Shown here piece by piece: positions 15,944 to 24,088 of a stretch of 64,000 nucleotides of DNA. Every line of letters starts with the position of its first letter. Position 1 is the stretch's first letter. Under the pieces are notes generated by a model that worked only from the letters and a program-made list of their open reading frames with translations, was not told where the DNA came from and ran no database searches. The position numbers were made by a program, and so were the translations under genes. Origin of the DNA: a bacterium (GTDB lineage Bacteria > Desulfobacterota > Deferrisomatia > Deferrisomatales > Deferrisomataceae); the NCBI GenBank assembly GCA_027021615.1, contig JALUTY010000007.1, positions 1 through 64,000 on the forward strand. Direction: 5' to 3'.

Positions 15944-18349
15944 TCAGTTCCGCAGGGGCTTTCCGGTCTTCAGGATGTGCTGGATCCGCTCCAGGGTCTT
16001 GCGCTGGGCGCACAGCTCCACGAAGCCGCGCCGCTCCAGCTCGAGCAGGTAGTCCTCGGTCACCTCGGTGCCGGCATCCACCTCGCCGCCGCACAGCACC
16101 CAGCCCACCTTCTCGCCCACCACCGCGTCGTACTCGGTGATGAACCGGCCGCTCTTCATGTTGTGAAGCATGGACCGGATGTTCGCCAGGCCGTCCCGGC
16201 CGAGCACCTTCACGGTCTCGGGCCGGGTCAGGGGCTGCCACCCGGTCTCCAGCAGGTCCAGGGCAGCCCGCTTGGCGTCGTGGATTAGGTGCTCCCGGTT
16301 CAGGGTGATCCGGTCGCCCTGGCGCAGGAACCCGAGGTCGAACGCCTCCCGGGCGCTCAGGCTGACCTTGGCCATGCCGATGGCCTCGAACGCCTTGCGC
16401 ACGAACGGCATGGGGTCGGCGCCGGTGCCCTCGGGGTACCGGGCCATCCAGCGCAGGAGCAGCTCCTTGGTGCCGCCGCCGGCGGGCAGCAGGCCCACGC
16501 CCACCTCCACGAGCCCCATGTAGGTCTCGAGGCTGGCCTGGACCCGGTGGCTGTGGAGCACCACCTCGGCCCCGCCACCCAGCACCCGGCCGAACGGGGC
16601 GGCCACCACGGGAACCGGCGCGTACTTCAGGGCCACGGTGGCGTTCTGGAACGCGCGCACCATGGCGTCGATCTCGGGGAGGTTCCCTTCTAGGGCCTCG
16701 AACAGGAGCATCATCAGGTTGGCGCCCACAGAGAAGTTCTCGCCCTGGTTGCCCACCACCAGCGCGTCGAACCGGGTGCCGGCCTCGGCCATGGCCTTGT
16801 GGATCGCCTGCATGATGCCGCCGCCGATGGCGTTCATCTTGGAGTGGAACTCCAGGCAGGCCACGCCGTCGCCCAGGTCGATCAGGCTGGCCTCAGGGTT
16901 GCGGTACCACTCCCGCTCGATGCGCTTGAGGTCGGCCAGAACCACTACCCGCGGCCGGGCCTCAAGGGGCACATGGGCCTTGCGCACGGGGTCCCAGATC
17001 TTCACGTCCAGGCCCTCACGCACGTAGAAGCTCGGAGTGTCGGACCGGGCCAGGGCCACGATGCCCTCGGGCACGTCACGGCCCTCGGCCTGCATTCGCT
17101 CCACGGTCTTCTTCACGCCCAGGGCGTCCCAGATCTCGAACGGGCCGATCTCCCAGCCGAACCCCCAGCGCATGGCCCGGTCCACGCTCGCGACGTCGTC
17201 GGCCACGTCGGGGATCCGCCGGGCCGCGTACAGGAGCGTCTCGGCCGTGACGTCCCAGGCGAACGTGCCGGCCGGGCCCTTATCGAACACCAGCCGGGCC
17301 ACCCGGGCCCCGGGCTCCTCGACGTTCTTGACCTCGGCGAGCACCGGGAAGTTCGCCTTTTCCTTGGGCCGGTACTCCAGGGTGGCGGGGTTGATGACTA
17401 GGGTGGTCTTCTTGCCGTTCTCCTTGACCCGCTTGTAGAAGCCGGCCTTGGCCTTCATGCCCAGCAGGCCCTTCTCGATCATGCTGCCGAGCCAGGCCGG
17501 GATCTCGAACACCTCACGGCGTTCGTCGTCGGGCGCGCCCTCGTACTGGGTACGTGCCACGTGGGCGAGCACGTCGAGCCCCACCAGGTCGGCCGTGCGG
17601 AACGTGGCCGACTTGGGCCGGGCCAGGGCCGTGCCGGTCAGGGCGTCTACCTGCTCCACGGTGAGGCCGTGCTTCTCCATGGCCCGCAGGGTGTAGAGCA
17701 TCGAGAAGATCCCGATACGGTTGGCAATAAAGTTGGGGGTGTCCTTGGCGAACACCACCCCCTTACCGAGGCGTTTCTCGGCGAAGGCCGCGAACTCCCG
17801 CAGCAGCCCCTCGTCCGTGGTCCGAGCAGGGATCAGCTCGAGCAAGTGCATGTACCGGGGCGGGTTGAAGAAGTGGGTCCCGAAGAACCGGGGCCGCAGG
17901 GCCTCGGGGAGCGCCTCGGCCATGGCGTTCACCGAGAGCCCCGAGGTGTTGGTGGTGAGCAGGGCCCCGTCCTTGACGTGGGGGGCCACCCGCTCGAACA
18001 GCGAGACCTTGATGTCGAGCCGCTCGACCACGGCCTCCACCACCCAGTCCACGTCGGCGAGCTTGTCGAGGTCGTCCTCGAAGTTGCCCGGGGTCACGAG
18101 CCGGCCGAGGGACCTGTGGGCGAACGCGGCCGGCTTGGCTTTGAGCGCGTTCTCCAAGCCCTTGCGCGCGAACCGATTTCGCACCTCGGGGGAGTCCAGG
18201 GTCAGGCCCTTCTTCTTCTCGTCGTCGGTGAGCTCCTTCGGCACGATGTCCAGGAGCAGGGTGGGGATGCCGGCGTTGGCCAGGTGGGCCGCGATGGCGC
18301 TTCCCATCACGCCGGCACCGAGCACGGCAGCCTTACGGATTGGGGGCAT
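15944..18349 (-). CDS. fadN: 3-hydroxyacyl-CoA dehydrogenase/enoyl-CoA hydratase (FadN-like)
   Basis: 801-aa bifunctional beta-oxidation enzyme. The N-terminus has the NAD-binding GAGVMGSAIAAHLA (11-24) and the HAD catalytic region (FFGTHFFNPPRYMHLLELI). The C-terminal domain (about 480-700) is crotonase-like, with LEFHSKMNAIGGGI and PFGRVLGGGAEVVLHSH. The domain order is dehydrogenase first, hydratase last, as in Bacillus FadN and unlike E. coli FadB. ATG 18349 follows AAAGGAGGTAG. The operon order fadN-fadA-fadE also matches Bacillus fadNAE. Confidence 0.93.
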   Translation of the reverse strand: MPPIRKAAVLGAGVMGSAIAAHLANAGIPTLLLDIVPKELTDDEKKKGLTLDSPEVRNRFARKGLENALKAKPAAFAHRSLGRLVTPGNFEDDLDKLADVDWVVEAVVERLDIKVSLFERVAPHVKDGALLTTNTSGLSVNAMAEALPEALRPRFFGTHFFNPPRYMHLLELIPARTTDEGLLREFAAFAEKRLGKGVVFAKDTPNFIANRIGIFSMLYTLRAMEKHGLTVEQVDALTGTALARPKSATFRTADLVGLDVLAHVARTQYEGAPDDERREVFEIPAWLGSMIEKGLLGMKAKAGFYKRVKENGKKTTLVINPATLEYRPKEKANFPVLAEVKNVEEPGARVARLVFDKGPAGTFAWDVTAETLLYAARRIPDVADDVASVDRAMRWGFGWEIGPFEIWDALGVKKTVERMQAEGRDVPEGIVALARSDTPSFYVREGLDVKIWDPVRKAHVPLEARPRVVVLADLKRIEREWYRNPEASLIDLGDGVACLEFHSKMNAIGGGIMQAIHKAMAEAGTRFDALVVGNQGENFSVGANLMMLLFEALEGNLPEIDAMVRAFQNATVALKYAPVPVVAAPFGRVLGGGAEVVLHSHRVQASLETYMGLVEVGVGLLPAGGGTKELLLRWMARYPEGTGADPMPFVRKAFEAIGMAKVSLSAREAFDLGFLRQGDRITLNREHLIHDAKRAALDLLETGWQPLTRPETVKVLGRDGLANIRSMLHNMKSGRFITEYDAVVGEKVGWVLCGGEVDAGTEVTEDYLLELERRGFVELCAQRKTLERIQHILKTGKPLRN

Positions 18350-18410
18350 GGCAACTACCTCCTTTCGACGGGGTCGTCGGAAAACAAGCCCCTCGCCCGG
18401 ATGGAACGGT

Positions 18411-19019
18411 TCATTCGGAGCGAGAGGGTGCGCGGATGCCGTTCAGGATCAGGTCGATGATCGGCTCGGCCTTGGGCTTGAGGGGGCCCCGCCGGGGGTT
18501 CAGAACCCAGGCCGACACCGTCTCGTCGATGGTGCCGAACAGGGCCCGGCGCATCACCCGGGTGGGGATGTCGGTGCGCACCAAGCCCGCCGACTTGGCC
18601 TCTTCCAGGACCTCCTCGATCTTCCGGGCATAGGCCCGCAGGGGGCCCGCGATGGCCTGGCGGATCGATGCGTCGGGCTGGCGGAGCTGCAGCTGGAGGA
18701 ACGCGGCCAGCTCCGGGTCCCGCTCCATCACCTCCAGGTGACGTTCCACCAGGCAGCGGATCTTTTCGAGGGGGTCGCCGAGCGAGGCCAGGTCCTGGTC
18801 CAGCTCTTCGAGGATGCCCTGCAGGACGTGCCGAAAAGCGCACACCAGCAGGTCCTCCTTGCCTTTGAAGTACAGGTAGATCGTTCCGTCGGCCACGCCG
18901 GCCTGTCGGGCCACCTGGGCCACGGTGCACTGGTGGTACCCGTGGCGGCTGAAGGCTCGGACCGCAGCCTCCAGGATCTGACGTTCCCGCTCGACCTTGC
19001 GTTGGTTTGCAGCGGCCAC
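18411..19019 (-). CDS. TetR-family regulator (FadR type)
   Basis: 202-aa TetR/AcrR repressor with N-terminal helix-turn-helix CTVAQVARQAGVADGTIYLYFKGKEDLL and a larger helical ligand-binding domain. GTG 19019 is chosen: it lies 2 nt after the fadD stop with AGGAGG just before it, which suggests coupled translation. Its position between fadD and fadN, and two TGAATGA-type palindromes at the promoter of this operon, match the fatty-acid-responsive FadR of Bacillus and Thermus. The ligand is probably an acyl-CoA. It would repress its own operon. Confidence 0.88.
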   Translation of the reverse strand: MAAANQRKVERERQILEAAVRAFSRHGYHQCTVAQVARQAGVADGTIYLYFKGKEDLLVCAFRHVLQGILEELDQDLASLGDPLEKIRCLVERHLEVMERDPELAAFLQLQLRQPDASIRQAIAGPLRAYARKIEEVLEEAKSAGLVRTDIPTRVMRRALFGTIDETVSAWVLNPRRGPLKPKAEPIIDLILNGIRAPSRSE

Positions 19020-19021
19020 CC

Positions 19022-20815
19022 CTAACCCTCCTCGTACAAGGCTTCGAGTTCTTTCTTGTAGTGCTCGGTGATGATCTTCCGGCGCATCTTCAGAGTGGGG
19101 GTCACTTCGCCCTGATTGGCAGCGAACTCGTGGTCCAGCAGCACGAACTTCTTCACCGACTCGTACGAGGCCAGGTGGGCCTTGTGCTGGGTCTCCTGGA
19201 TCAGGCGATGGTAGAAGTCCCGGACCTGCGGATGGGCGACCAGGTCTTTGGGGGAGGAGTAGGAGATACCCTTCAGCTGGGCGTAGCGTCTGAGCCACTC
19301 GAAGTCGGGCACGATCAAAGCCGAGATGAACTTCTTTTTGTCGCCGTAGAGCATCACCTCCGAGATGTACTTGCTCATCTTCAGGATGTTCTCGACCTTC
19401 TGGGGCGCCACGTTCTTGCCGCCGGCCGTGACGATCAGGTCCTTCTTGCGGTCGGTGATCCGCAGGAACCCCTTGCGATCGAGCTCGCCGATGTCCCCTG
19501 TCATGAAGAACCCGTCGGCGGTGAACACCTCGCGGGTCTTCTCCTCGTCCTGGAAGTACCCCGGGAACACGCTGGGCCCCTTGACCAGGATCTCGCCGTC
19601 ATCCGCGATCTGGACCTCCAGGTTCGAGAGCACGGGTCCCACGGTGCCGATCTTCCACCGCTTCGGGGTGTTCACCGCGATCACCGGCGAGGTCTCGGTG
19701 AGGCCGTACCCCTCGTAGATCCGGATGCCCATGGCCAGGAACGCCTTGGCCAACTCGGGGGAGAGCGGCGCGCCGCCCGAGATGAAGAACCGCATCCGTC
19801 CACCCAGCCGGTGGCGGATCTTCGAGAACACGATCCGGTCGGCGACCACGTATTTGAGCTTGAGCCCCGGGGGTAGGGGCTTCTTCCGGGCCATGACCTC
19901 CCCGGCCTCGCGAGCCACCTTGAGGGCCCAGAAGGTGAGCACCCGCACCGGGGCCGGTGCCGCGGCCGCCTTGGCCTGCACGCCCGCATACACCTTCTCG
20001 AAGATGCGCGGCACACTCACGGCCACCGTGGGTCGGACCTCGCCGAAGTTGTCGGCCACGGTCTGGATGCTCTCGGCGTACCCGACGGTGGCGCCGGTGT
20101 AGAGCATGAGGTAGTACCCGGCCATGCGCTCCAGAATGTGGGCCAAAGGAAGGTGGGCCAGATGCACGTCGTTGGGGCCGATGTCGAACTCGGCGAGCGA
20201 GGCCTCGACGTTGGCCGTGATGTTGCGGTGGGTGAGCATCACCCCCTTGGGCTCGCCCGTGGTGCCCGAGGTGAAGATGATGGTGGCCACGTCGTCCGGC
20301 TTCAGGGCGGCCAGGCGCTCGTCCACCACCGACGCGTCCACCTCGTCGCCCCGGGCGGCCAGGGCCTCCAGCGACACCACGTCGGGCCGGTCGATGCCTT
20401 GGATCGCCTCGGGCTCGAACACCACCAGAAGCTCCAGCCCGGCCACCTGGTCGAGAAGGGGCAGGCACTTGACCACCTGCTCGGTGTCCGACACGAACAG
20501 CACGCGGGTGCCACTGCGCTCAAGCAGTTTCTTCACCTCGGGCTGGGTGAGCGAGGGGTACAAGGGCACGCACACCGCCCCTGCGGTCAGGATGCCGGTG
20601 TCGGCCACGGCCCACTCATACCGGGTGTGGCTCAAAATGGCCGCCCGGTCGCCGGGCTGGATGCCCCGGCCGGCCAGGGCCCGGGCGACGCGGGTGGCGA
20701 GGGTGTAGTACTCGCCCCATGTGACCTCTTGATATGCACCCTCCCGCTTCACCAGAAAGCAGCGGTTGCGGGTCCACCGATTGTGGCGTTCGAGGATCAT
20801 CTGGGGTAGGGTCAT
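19022..20815 (-). CDS. fadD: Long-chain acyl-CoA synthetase (FadD)
   Basis: 597-aa AMP-forming ligase that activates long-chain fatty acids with ATP and CoA. Signatures: P-loop TIIFTSGTTGEPKGVMLTHRN, YEGYGLTETSP, GFFMTGDIGELDRKGFLRITDRKKD (adenylate binding and hinge) and GGKNVAPQKVEN. The length fits the 600-aa FadD15-like group. ATG 20815 follows GGAGAAGG; an upstream frame of 79 extra codons crosses the promoter and operators and is not real. First gene of the fad operon. Confidence 0.93.
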   Translation of the reverse strand: MTLPQMILERHNRWTRNRCFLVKREGAYQEVTWGEYYTLATRVARALAGRGIQPGDRAAILSHTRYEWAVADTGILTAGAVCVPLYPSLTQPEVKKLLERSGTRVLFVSDTEQVVKCLPLLDQVAGLELLVVFEPEAIQGIDRPDVVSLEALAARGDEVDASVVDERLAALKPDDVATIIFTSGTTGEPKGVMLTHRNITANVEASLAEFDIGPNDVHLAHLPLAHILERMAGYYLMLYTGATVGYAESIQTVADNFGEVRPTVAVSVPRIFEKVYAGVQAKAAAAPAPVRVLTFWALKVAREAGEVMARKKPLPPGLKLKYVVADRIVFSKIRHRLGGRMRFFISGGAPLSPELAKAFLAMGIRIYEGYGLTETSPVIAVNTPKRWKIGTVGPVLSNLEVQIADDGEILVKGPSVFPGYFQDEEKTREVFTADGFFMTGDIGELDRKGFLRITDRKKDLIVTAGGKNVAPQKVENILKMSKYISEVMLYGDKKKFISALIVPDFEWLRRYAQLKGISYSSPKDLVAHPQVRDFYHRLIQETQHKAHLASYESVKKFVLLDHEFAANQGEVTPTLKMRRKIITEHYKKELEALYEEG

Positions 20816-20826
20816 GGGCCTTCTCC

Positions 20827-20844
20827 TGAATGAATGTTCATTCG
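20827..20844. promoter_or_regulatory. FadR-like operator O2
   Basis: TGAATGAATGTTCATTCG, an almost perfect match to the Bacillus FadR consensus TGAATGAnTAnTCATTCA as I recall it. It lies just downstream of the predicted transcription start and 12 nt before the fadD start codon. Confidence 0.8.
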
Positions 20845-20852
20845 GGGACGAA

Positions 20853-20881
20853 ATGCTAGATGAATGAGCCCTCAATGTCAA
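20853..20881 (-). promoter_or_regulatory. sigma70-type promoter of the fad operon
   Basis: On the minus strand TTGACA (20881-20876), a 17-nt spacer, then TAGCAT (20858-20853). The -35 is perfect and the -10 matches 4 of 6. Transcription should start near 20846, placing operator O1 over the spacer and O2 over the first transcribed bases. Confidence 0.8.
20861..20878. promoter_or_regulatory. FadR-like operator O1 (degenerate)
   Basis: TGAATGAGCCCTCAATGT: one perfect TGAATGA half-site and a weaker second half. It overlaps the spacer and -35 of the fadD promoter, where a bound repressor would block RNA polymerase. Confidence 0.6.
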
Positions 20882-21050
20882 CCCAAGTAAACTGGGTTTT
20901 GGGGAAAAGTCCAGAGGTGAATTTCGGGGACCGAAAACCATTTGGAATTTCGACAAAATCCACTGAAGCCAAAGGGAGCGTCCTCTCTCGGCCCGGCCTT
21001 CAGGAGGCTCCGGGGGGAAACCGAGACATCGTTCCCGGGAGGTAGCAGCC

Positions 21051-22169
21051 ATGGCGTCCGGAGTTCGGGTTGCGTTGGTTGAGCCGTTTTTCGGGGGAAG
21101 CCATCGGGCCGTGGCCGGGGGCTGGATTCGTCACACGCGGCACCAGGTTTGGCCGTTCACCCTGCCGCCCCGGTTCTGGAAGTGGCGCATGCGGGGCGCG
21201 GCCTTTGAGATGGCGAGGAACCTGTCGGCACGGGCGGGAGAGTGGGACGTGGTGTGGGCCACGTCGCTCATGGACGTGGCCCACCTGCGGGCGCTGCTCC
21301 CCCGGAGAGTCCCTACGGCCGTCTACTTCCACGAGAACCAGGTGGCGTATCCTCCCCGGCCTGGCGAGGACCCGCCGGAGCGGGACCTCCAGTACGCCTT
21401 CACGAACCTGGCCAGCGCCCTGGCCGCCGATCGGGTGCTGTTCAACTCGGCTTTTCAGCGGGATGCCTTTCTGGCAGGACTGTCGGCGCTCGTCCGGCGC
21501 ATGCCGGATGCCCGGCCCCGGTGGGCCGTGGACGCGATCGCGGAGAGGTCCGAGGTCCTCTGGCCCGGTGTGGAACTCGCGGACGTGCCGGCTCCCTTCC
21601 CGCGGCTGCCCGGCCCGCTCACCATCCTGTGGAACCACAGGTGGGAGCACGACAAGGCCCCGGAGGTGTTCTTCGGGGCTCTGATGTCCCTAGCGGACGG
21701 GGGGGTTCCGTTCCGGCTGGCCGTGGCAGGGGAGCGGTTCGGACGGATGCCGCCCGTGTTCGGGCAGGCCAGGGAGCGGCTGGCCGATCGGATCGTACAT
21801 TGGGGGTATTTGAAGGACCGGCGGGAGTACGCCGGGTTGCTGGCCCGATGCCAGGTGGTGGTGAGCACCGCGCGTCAGGAAAACTTCGGGATCAGCGTGA
21901 TCGAGGCGGCCTACGCCGGCGCCCACCCCCTGGTGCCCGCCCGCCTGGCCTATCCCGAGGTGGTGCCGGAGCCGTTGCGGGAGCGGTGTCTGTGGCAGGA
22001 CCCGGCCGACCTGCGCCACCGGCTGCGAGCTCTTTGCCTGGGAGTGGAAAAGCCACTAGATCCCGCCGTGTTACGTGAAGCATTCTCGCGGTATGCGTGG
22101 GAGGAGCGCGTAACGGCGTTTGACGATACCGCGCTGCGCCTTTCCGGTTTGGCCGGAGATGTGGTATAA
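21051..22169 (+). CDS. Glycosyltransferase, tRNA-queuosine mannosyltransferase-like
   Basis: 372-aa GT-B glycosyltransferase. The N-terminal half (VALVEPFFGGSHRAVAGGW, WDVVWATSLMDVAHLRALLP, VYFHENQVAYP, RVLFNSAFQRDAF) is the former DUF3524 domain, now known from animal GTDC1/QTMAN, which mannosylates queuosine in tRNA. The C-terminal half has the family 4 nucleotide-sugar site (WNHRWEHDKAPEVFF, then STARQENFGISVIEAAYAG). The bacterial substrate is not certain. ATG 21051 follows GGGAGGTAG. It stands alone and is transcribed away from fadD. No queuosine synthesis gene is in the window. Confidence 0.8.
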   Translation: MASGVRVALVEPFFGGSHRAVAGGWIRHTRHQVWPFTLPPRFWKWRMRGAAFEMARNLSARAGEWDVVWATSLMDVAHLRALLPRRVPTAVYFHENQVAYPPRPGEDPPERDLQYAFTNLASALAADRVLFNSAFQRDAFLAGLSALVRRMPDARPRWAVDAIAERSEVLWPGVELADVPAPFPRLPGPLTILWNHRWEHDKAPEVFFGALMSLADGGVPFRLAVAGERFGRMPPVFGQARERLADRIVHWGYLKDRREYAGLLARCQVVVSTARQENFGISVIEAAYAGAHPLVPARLAYPEVVPEPLRERCLWQDPADLRHRLRALCLGVEKPLDPAVLREAFSRYAWEERVTAFDDTALRLSGLAGDVV

Positions 22170-22194
22170 ATAAAAGTCTTTCCGGGGAGAAACC

Positions 22195-22338
22195 GTGCGA
22201 CCCACCCTCTGGCTCGTTACCCTTGCCCTGGCGCTCGCCATGATCCCGACCCTGTGGGCCGGTTACACGGGCCGGACCCAGACGCTACACGACGCCGAGG
22301 GTGCGGCCCCGATCCCGATCAGGAATCGAGCCTCGTGA
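22195..22338 (+). CDS. Small membrane or secreted peptide
   Basis: 47-aa frame from GTG 22195 behind GGGGAGAAACC. It has a basic start, one hydrophobic helix (LWLVTLALALAMIPTLW) and a short polar tail (TGRTQTLHDAEGAA). It ends inside the 3' end of the convergent DUF362 gene. The ribosome site and hydrophobic pattern support it; there is no family I recognise. It follows the glycosyltransferase by 25 nt and could be cotranscribed. Confidence 0.45.
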   Translation: MRPTLWLVTLALALAMIPTLWAGYTGRTQTLHDAEGAAPIPIRNRAS

Positions 22339-23428
22339 GACGATACCGCCGGGTGCCCAGGCCGATCCGCTCGGCGTGGGCGAGCTGGACGGACCAGTCG
22401 ATCTGGGGGTACACCCCCCGGAACTTGTCCCCGCCGGGCTCGTGGTTGCACCGAAGGGCCGAGCCCTCCCGGCCGGGGCAGGCATTGACGAGATCGACCG
22501 AGGCCTGGTCGATGGCTACCGGGTCGCGGCCGGCGATGAGCCCGACGTCGGGCACGATGGCGACGTCGTTGTGGCCGTGGCAGTCACAGGCCGGGCTGAC
22601 CTGGGTCAGGAAGCTCAGGAACACGGCTCGGTCCTGCTTCCCGTGGAGCGCGGCCAACGCGTACTCGGCCATCTTCTCCTGCATGGTAAGGGGACCCTCG
22701 GTCCACCGAACTTGGATTGCGCCCGTGGGGCAGGTGAGGATGCATTCCCCGCAGCCCACACATCGGTCAGAACAAATCTGGGCTTTTTTGTCGACGGTGA
22801 TGGCGGCGTGAGAGCACCACTTGACACACTCTCCACAGGCGACGCACCGTTTCGCTTTCACCTTGGGGGACACGTCCGAGTGCTGGGCGAGCTTGCCCTC
22901 GCGGGTTGCACACCCCATGCCGAGATTCTTGACGGCCCCGCCAAACCCCGCGACGTCGTGCCCCTTGAAGTGGCTCAACACCACCAGCGCGTCGGCGTGC
23001 ACGATCTCGGCGGCCACCGAGGCCTCGCGAAAGTGCTTACCCGAAACGGGGATCTTCAGGCCGGTGTTTCCCCGGAGCCCCCCGGCGATGACAAGCGGAG
23101 CCCCGACCGTGGCGTAGGAGAACCCGTGGAGGAGAGCGGTCTCCAGGTGGCTGACCGCGTCGGTGCGGCTTCCCCGGTACAGGGTGTTGGTGTCGGTCAG
23201 GAACGGCTTGGCCCCCAGCTCCCTGAGCAGGTCCACCACGCGCCGAACGAACACCGGCCGCAGGAACGAGGCGTTCCCTCGTTCGCCGAAGTGGAGCTTG
23301 ACGGCCACCAGGTCCCCGGCGCGCACGCACCGGTCGACGCCGACCCGCCGTAGCAGCTCGTCGATCTTGTCGAACAGGGTGCGGCGGTGGTGGGTCCGGA
23401 GGTCGGCAAAGAAGATCTCGGGGGCCAT
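22319..23428 (-). CDS. DUF362 domain protein with two 4Fe-4S clusters
   Basis: 369 aa. An N-terminal DUF362 domain (ADLVAVKLHFGERGNASFLRP; FLTDTNTLYRGSRTDAVSH; VVLSHFKGHDVAGFGGAVKNLGMGC) is interrupted near 190-245 by a ferredoxin insert with two cluster motifs: CVACGECVKWC and CVGCGECILTC. The DUF362 fold continues after it. The family is common in anaerobes and its reaction is not known; cytoplasmic electron transfer is likely. ATG 23428 follows GGAGGCACGG, so a longer frame from 23812 is not used. Its 3' end overlaps the small peptide gene by 20 nt. Confidence 0.88.
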   Translation of the reverse strand: MAPEIFFADLRTHHRRTLFDKIDELLRRVGVDRCVRAGDLVAVKLHFGERGNASFLRPVFVRRVVDLLRELGAKPFLTDTNTLYRGSRTDAVSHLETALLHGFSYATVGAPLVIAGGLRGNTGLKIPVSGKHFREASVAAEIVHADALVVLSHFKGHDVAGFGGAVKNLGMGCATREGKLAQHSDVSPKVKAKRCVACGECVKWCSHAAITVDKKAQICSDRCVGCGECILTCPTGAIQVRWTEGPLTMQEKMAEYALAALHGKQDRAVFLSFLTQVSPACDCHGHNDVAIVPDVGLIAGRDPVAIDQASVDLVNACPGREGSALRCNHEPGGDKFRGVYPQIDWSVQLAHAERIGLGTRRYRLTRLDS

Positions 23429-23579
23429 GTCCGTGCCTCCTGCCAGTGGGGGGATGGGGATGGGAGCCGGCCATGGAGCGTAATATACCGGGCCCTCCGG
23501 CGTCCATCGGCACCGGAAGGAGCCAGGAAGAGTGACTTCCCAGGGTGCTGCGGCCTTGCGGGTCGCGGAAGGAGGCAGG

Positions 23580-24086
23580 ATGATGTTCCGGATCGGCGAC
23601 AAGGTGGTGTACCCGGGGCACGGCGTGGGCGAGGTGGTGGCCATCGAGTCCCGAGAGATGATGGGCAGCCGGATGGATGTGTACGTGTTGAGGATCCTCG
23701 ACAAGGGGATGACCATCATCGTTCCGGTGGCGAAGAGCGACGAGGTCGGGCTGCGGGAGGTCATGGGAGGGGAGGAGATCGACCGGGTGTTCCACGTGCT
23801 CCGGGAGCGCAAGCGAGTGAGCGACGGCCAGACCTGGAACCGTCGGTTCCGGGCCTACAGCGAGAAGATCCGCACCGGCTCCGCGCTGGAAATCGCCAAG
23901 GTCCTGCGCGACCTGTACCTGCTGCGCGCCGGCAAGAGCCTTTCGTACGGAGAGAAGCGCATGCTCAACACGGCCATGGAGCTGCTGGCCCAGGAGATCG
24001 CCGTGGCCAGCGGCGAGCCCCCCCAGCGGGCCGAGGCCCGGATCCTCTCCGCGTTCTCGGACGTGGCGGCGAAGCCGGAGGGGTAG
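23580..24086 (+). CDS. CarD/CdnL-family transcription regulator
   Basis: 168 aa. N-terminal CarD/TRCF RNA-polymerase interaction domain (FRIGDKVVYPGHGVGEVVAIE, then YVLRILDKGMTIIVPV) and a helical C-terminal domain (LRDLYLLRAGKSLSYGEKRMLNTAMELLAQEI). CarD/CdnL proteins bind the RNA polymerase beta subunit and stabilise open complexes. ATG 23580 follows GGAAGGAGG. It is first in an operon with the PIN-TRAM gene and ispDF, an arrangement common in this group of bacteria and in Firmicutes. Confidence 0.93.
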   Translation: MMFRIGDKVVYPGHGVGEVVAIESREMMGSRMDVYVLRILDKGMTIIVPVAKSDEVGLREVMGGEEIDRVFHVLRERKRVSDGQTWNRRFRAYSEKIRTGSALEIAKVLRDLYLLRAGKSLSYGEKRMLNTAMELLAQEIAVASGEPPQRAEARILSAFSDVAAKPEG

Positions 24087-24088
24087 GG

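Noticed and set aside
18396-18418. Third FadR-like site near the end of the TetR gene
   Set aside because: Only the right half (TTCATTCG) fits; the left half is poor, so it is not counted.
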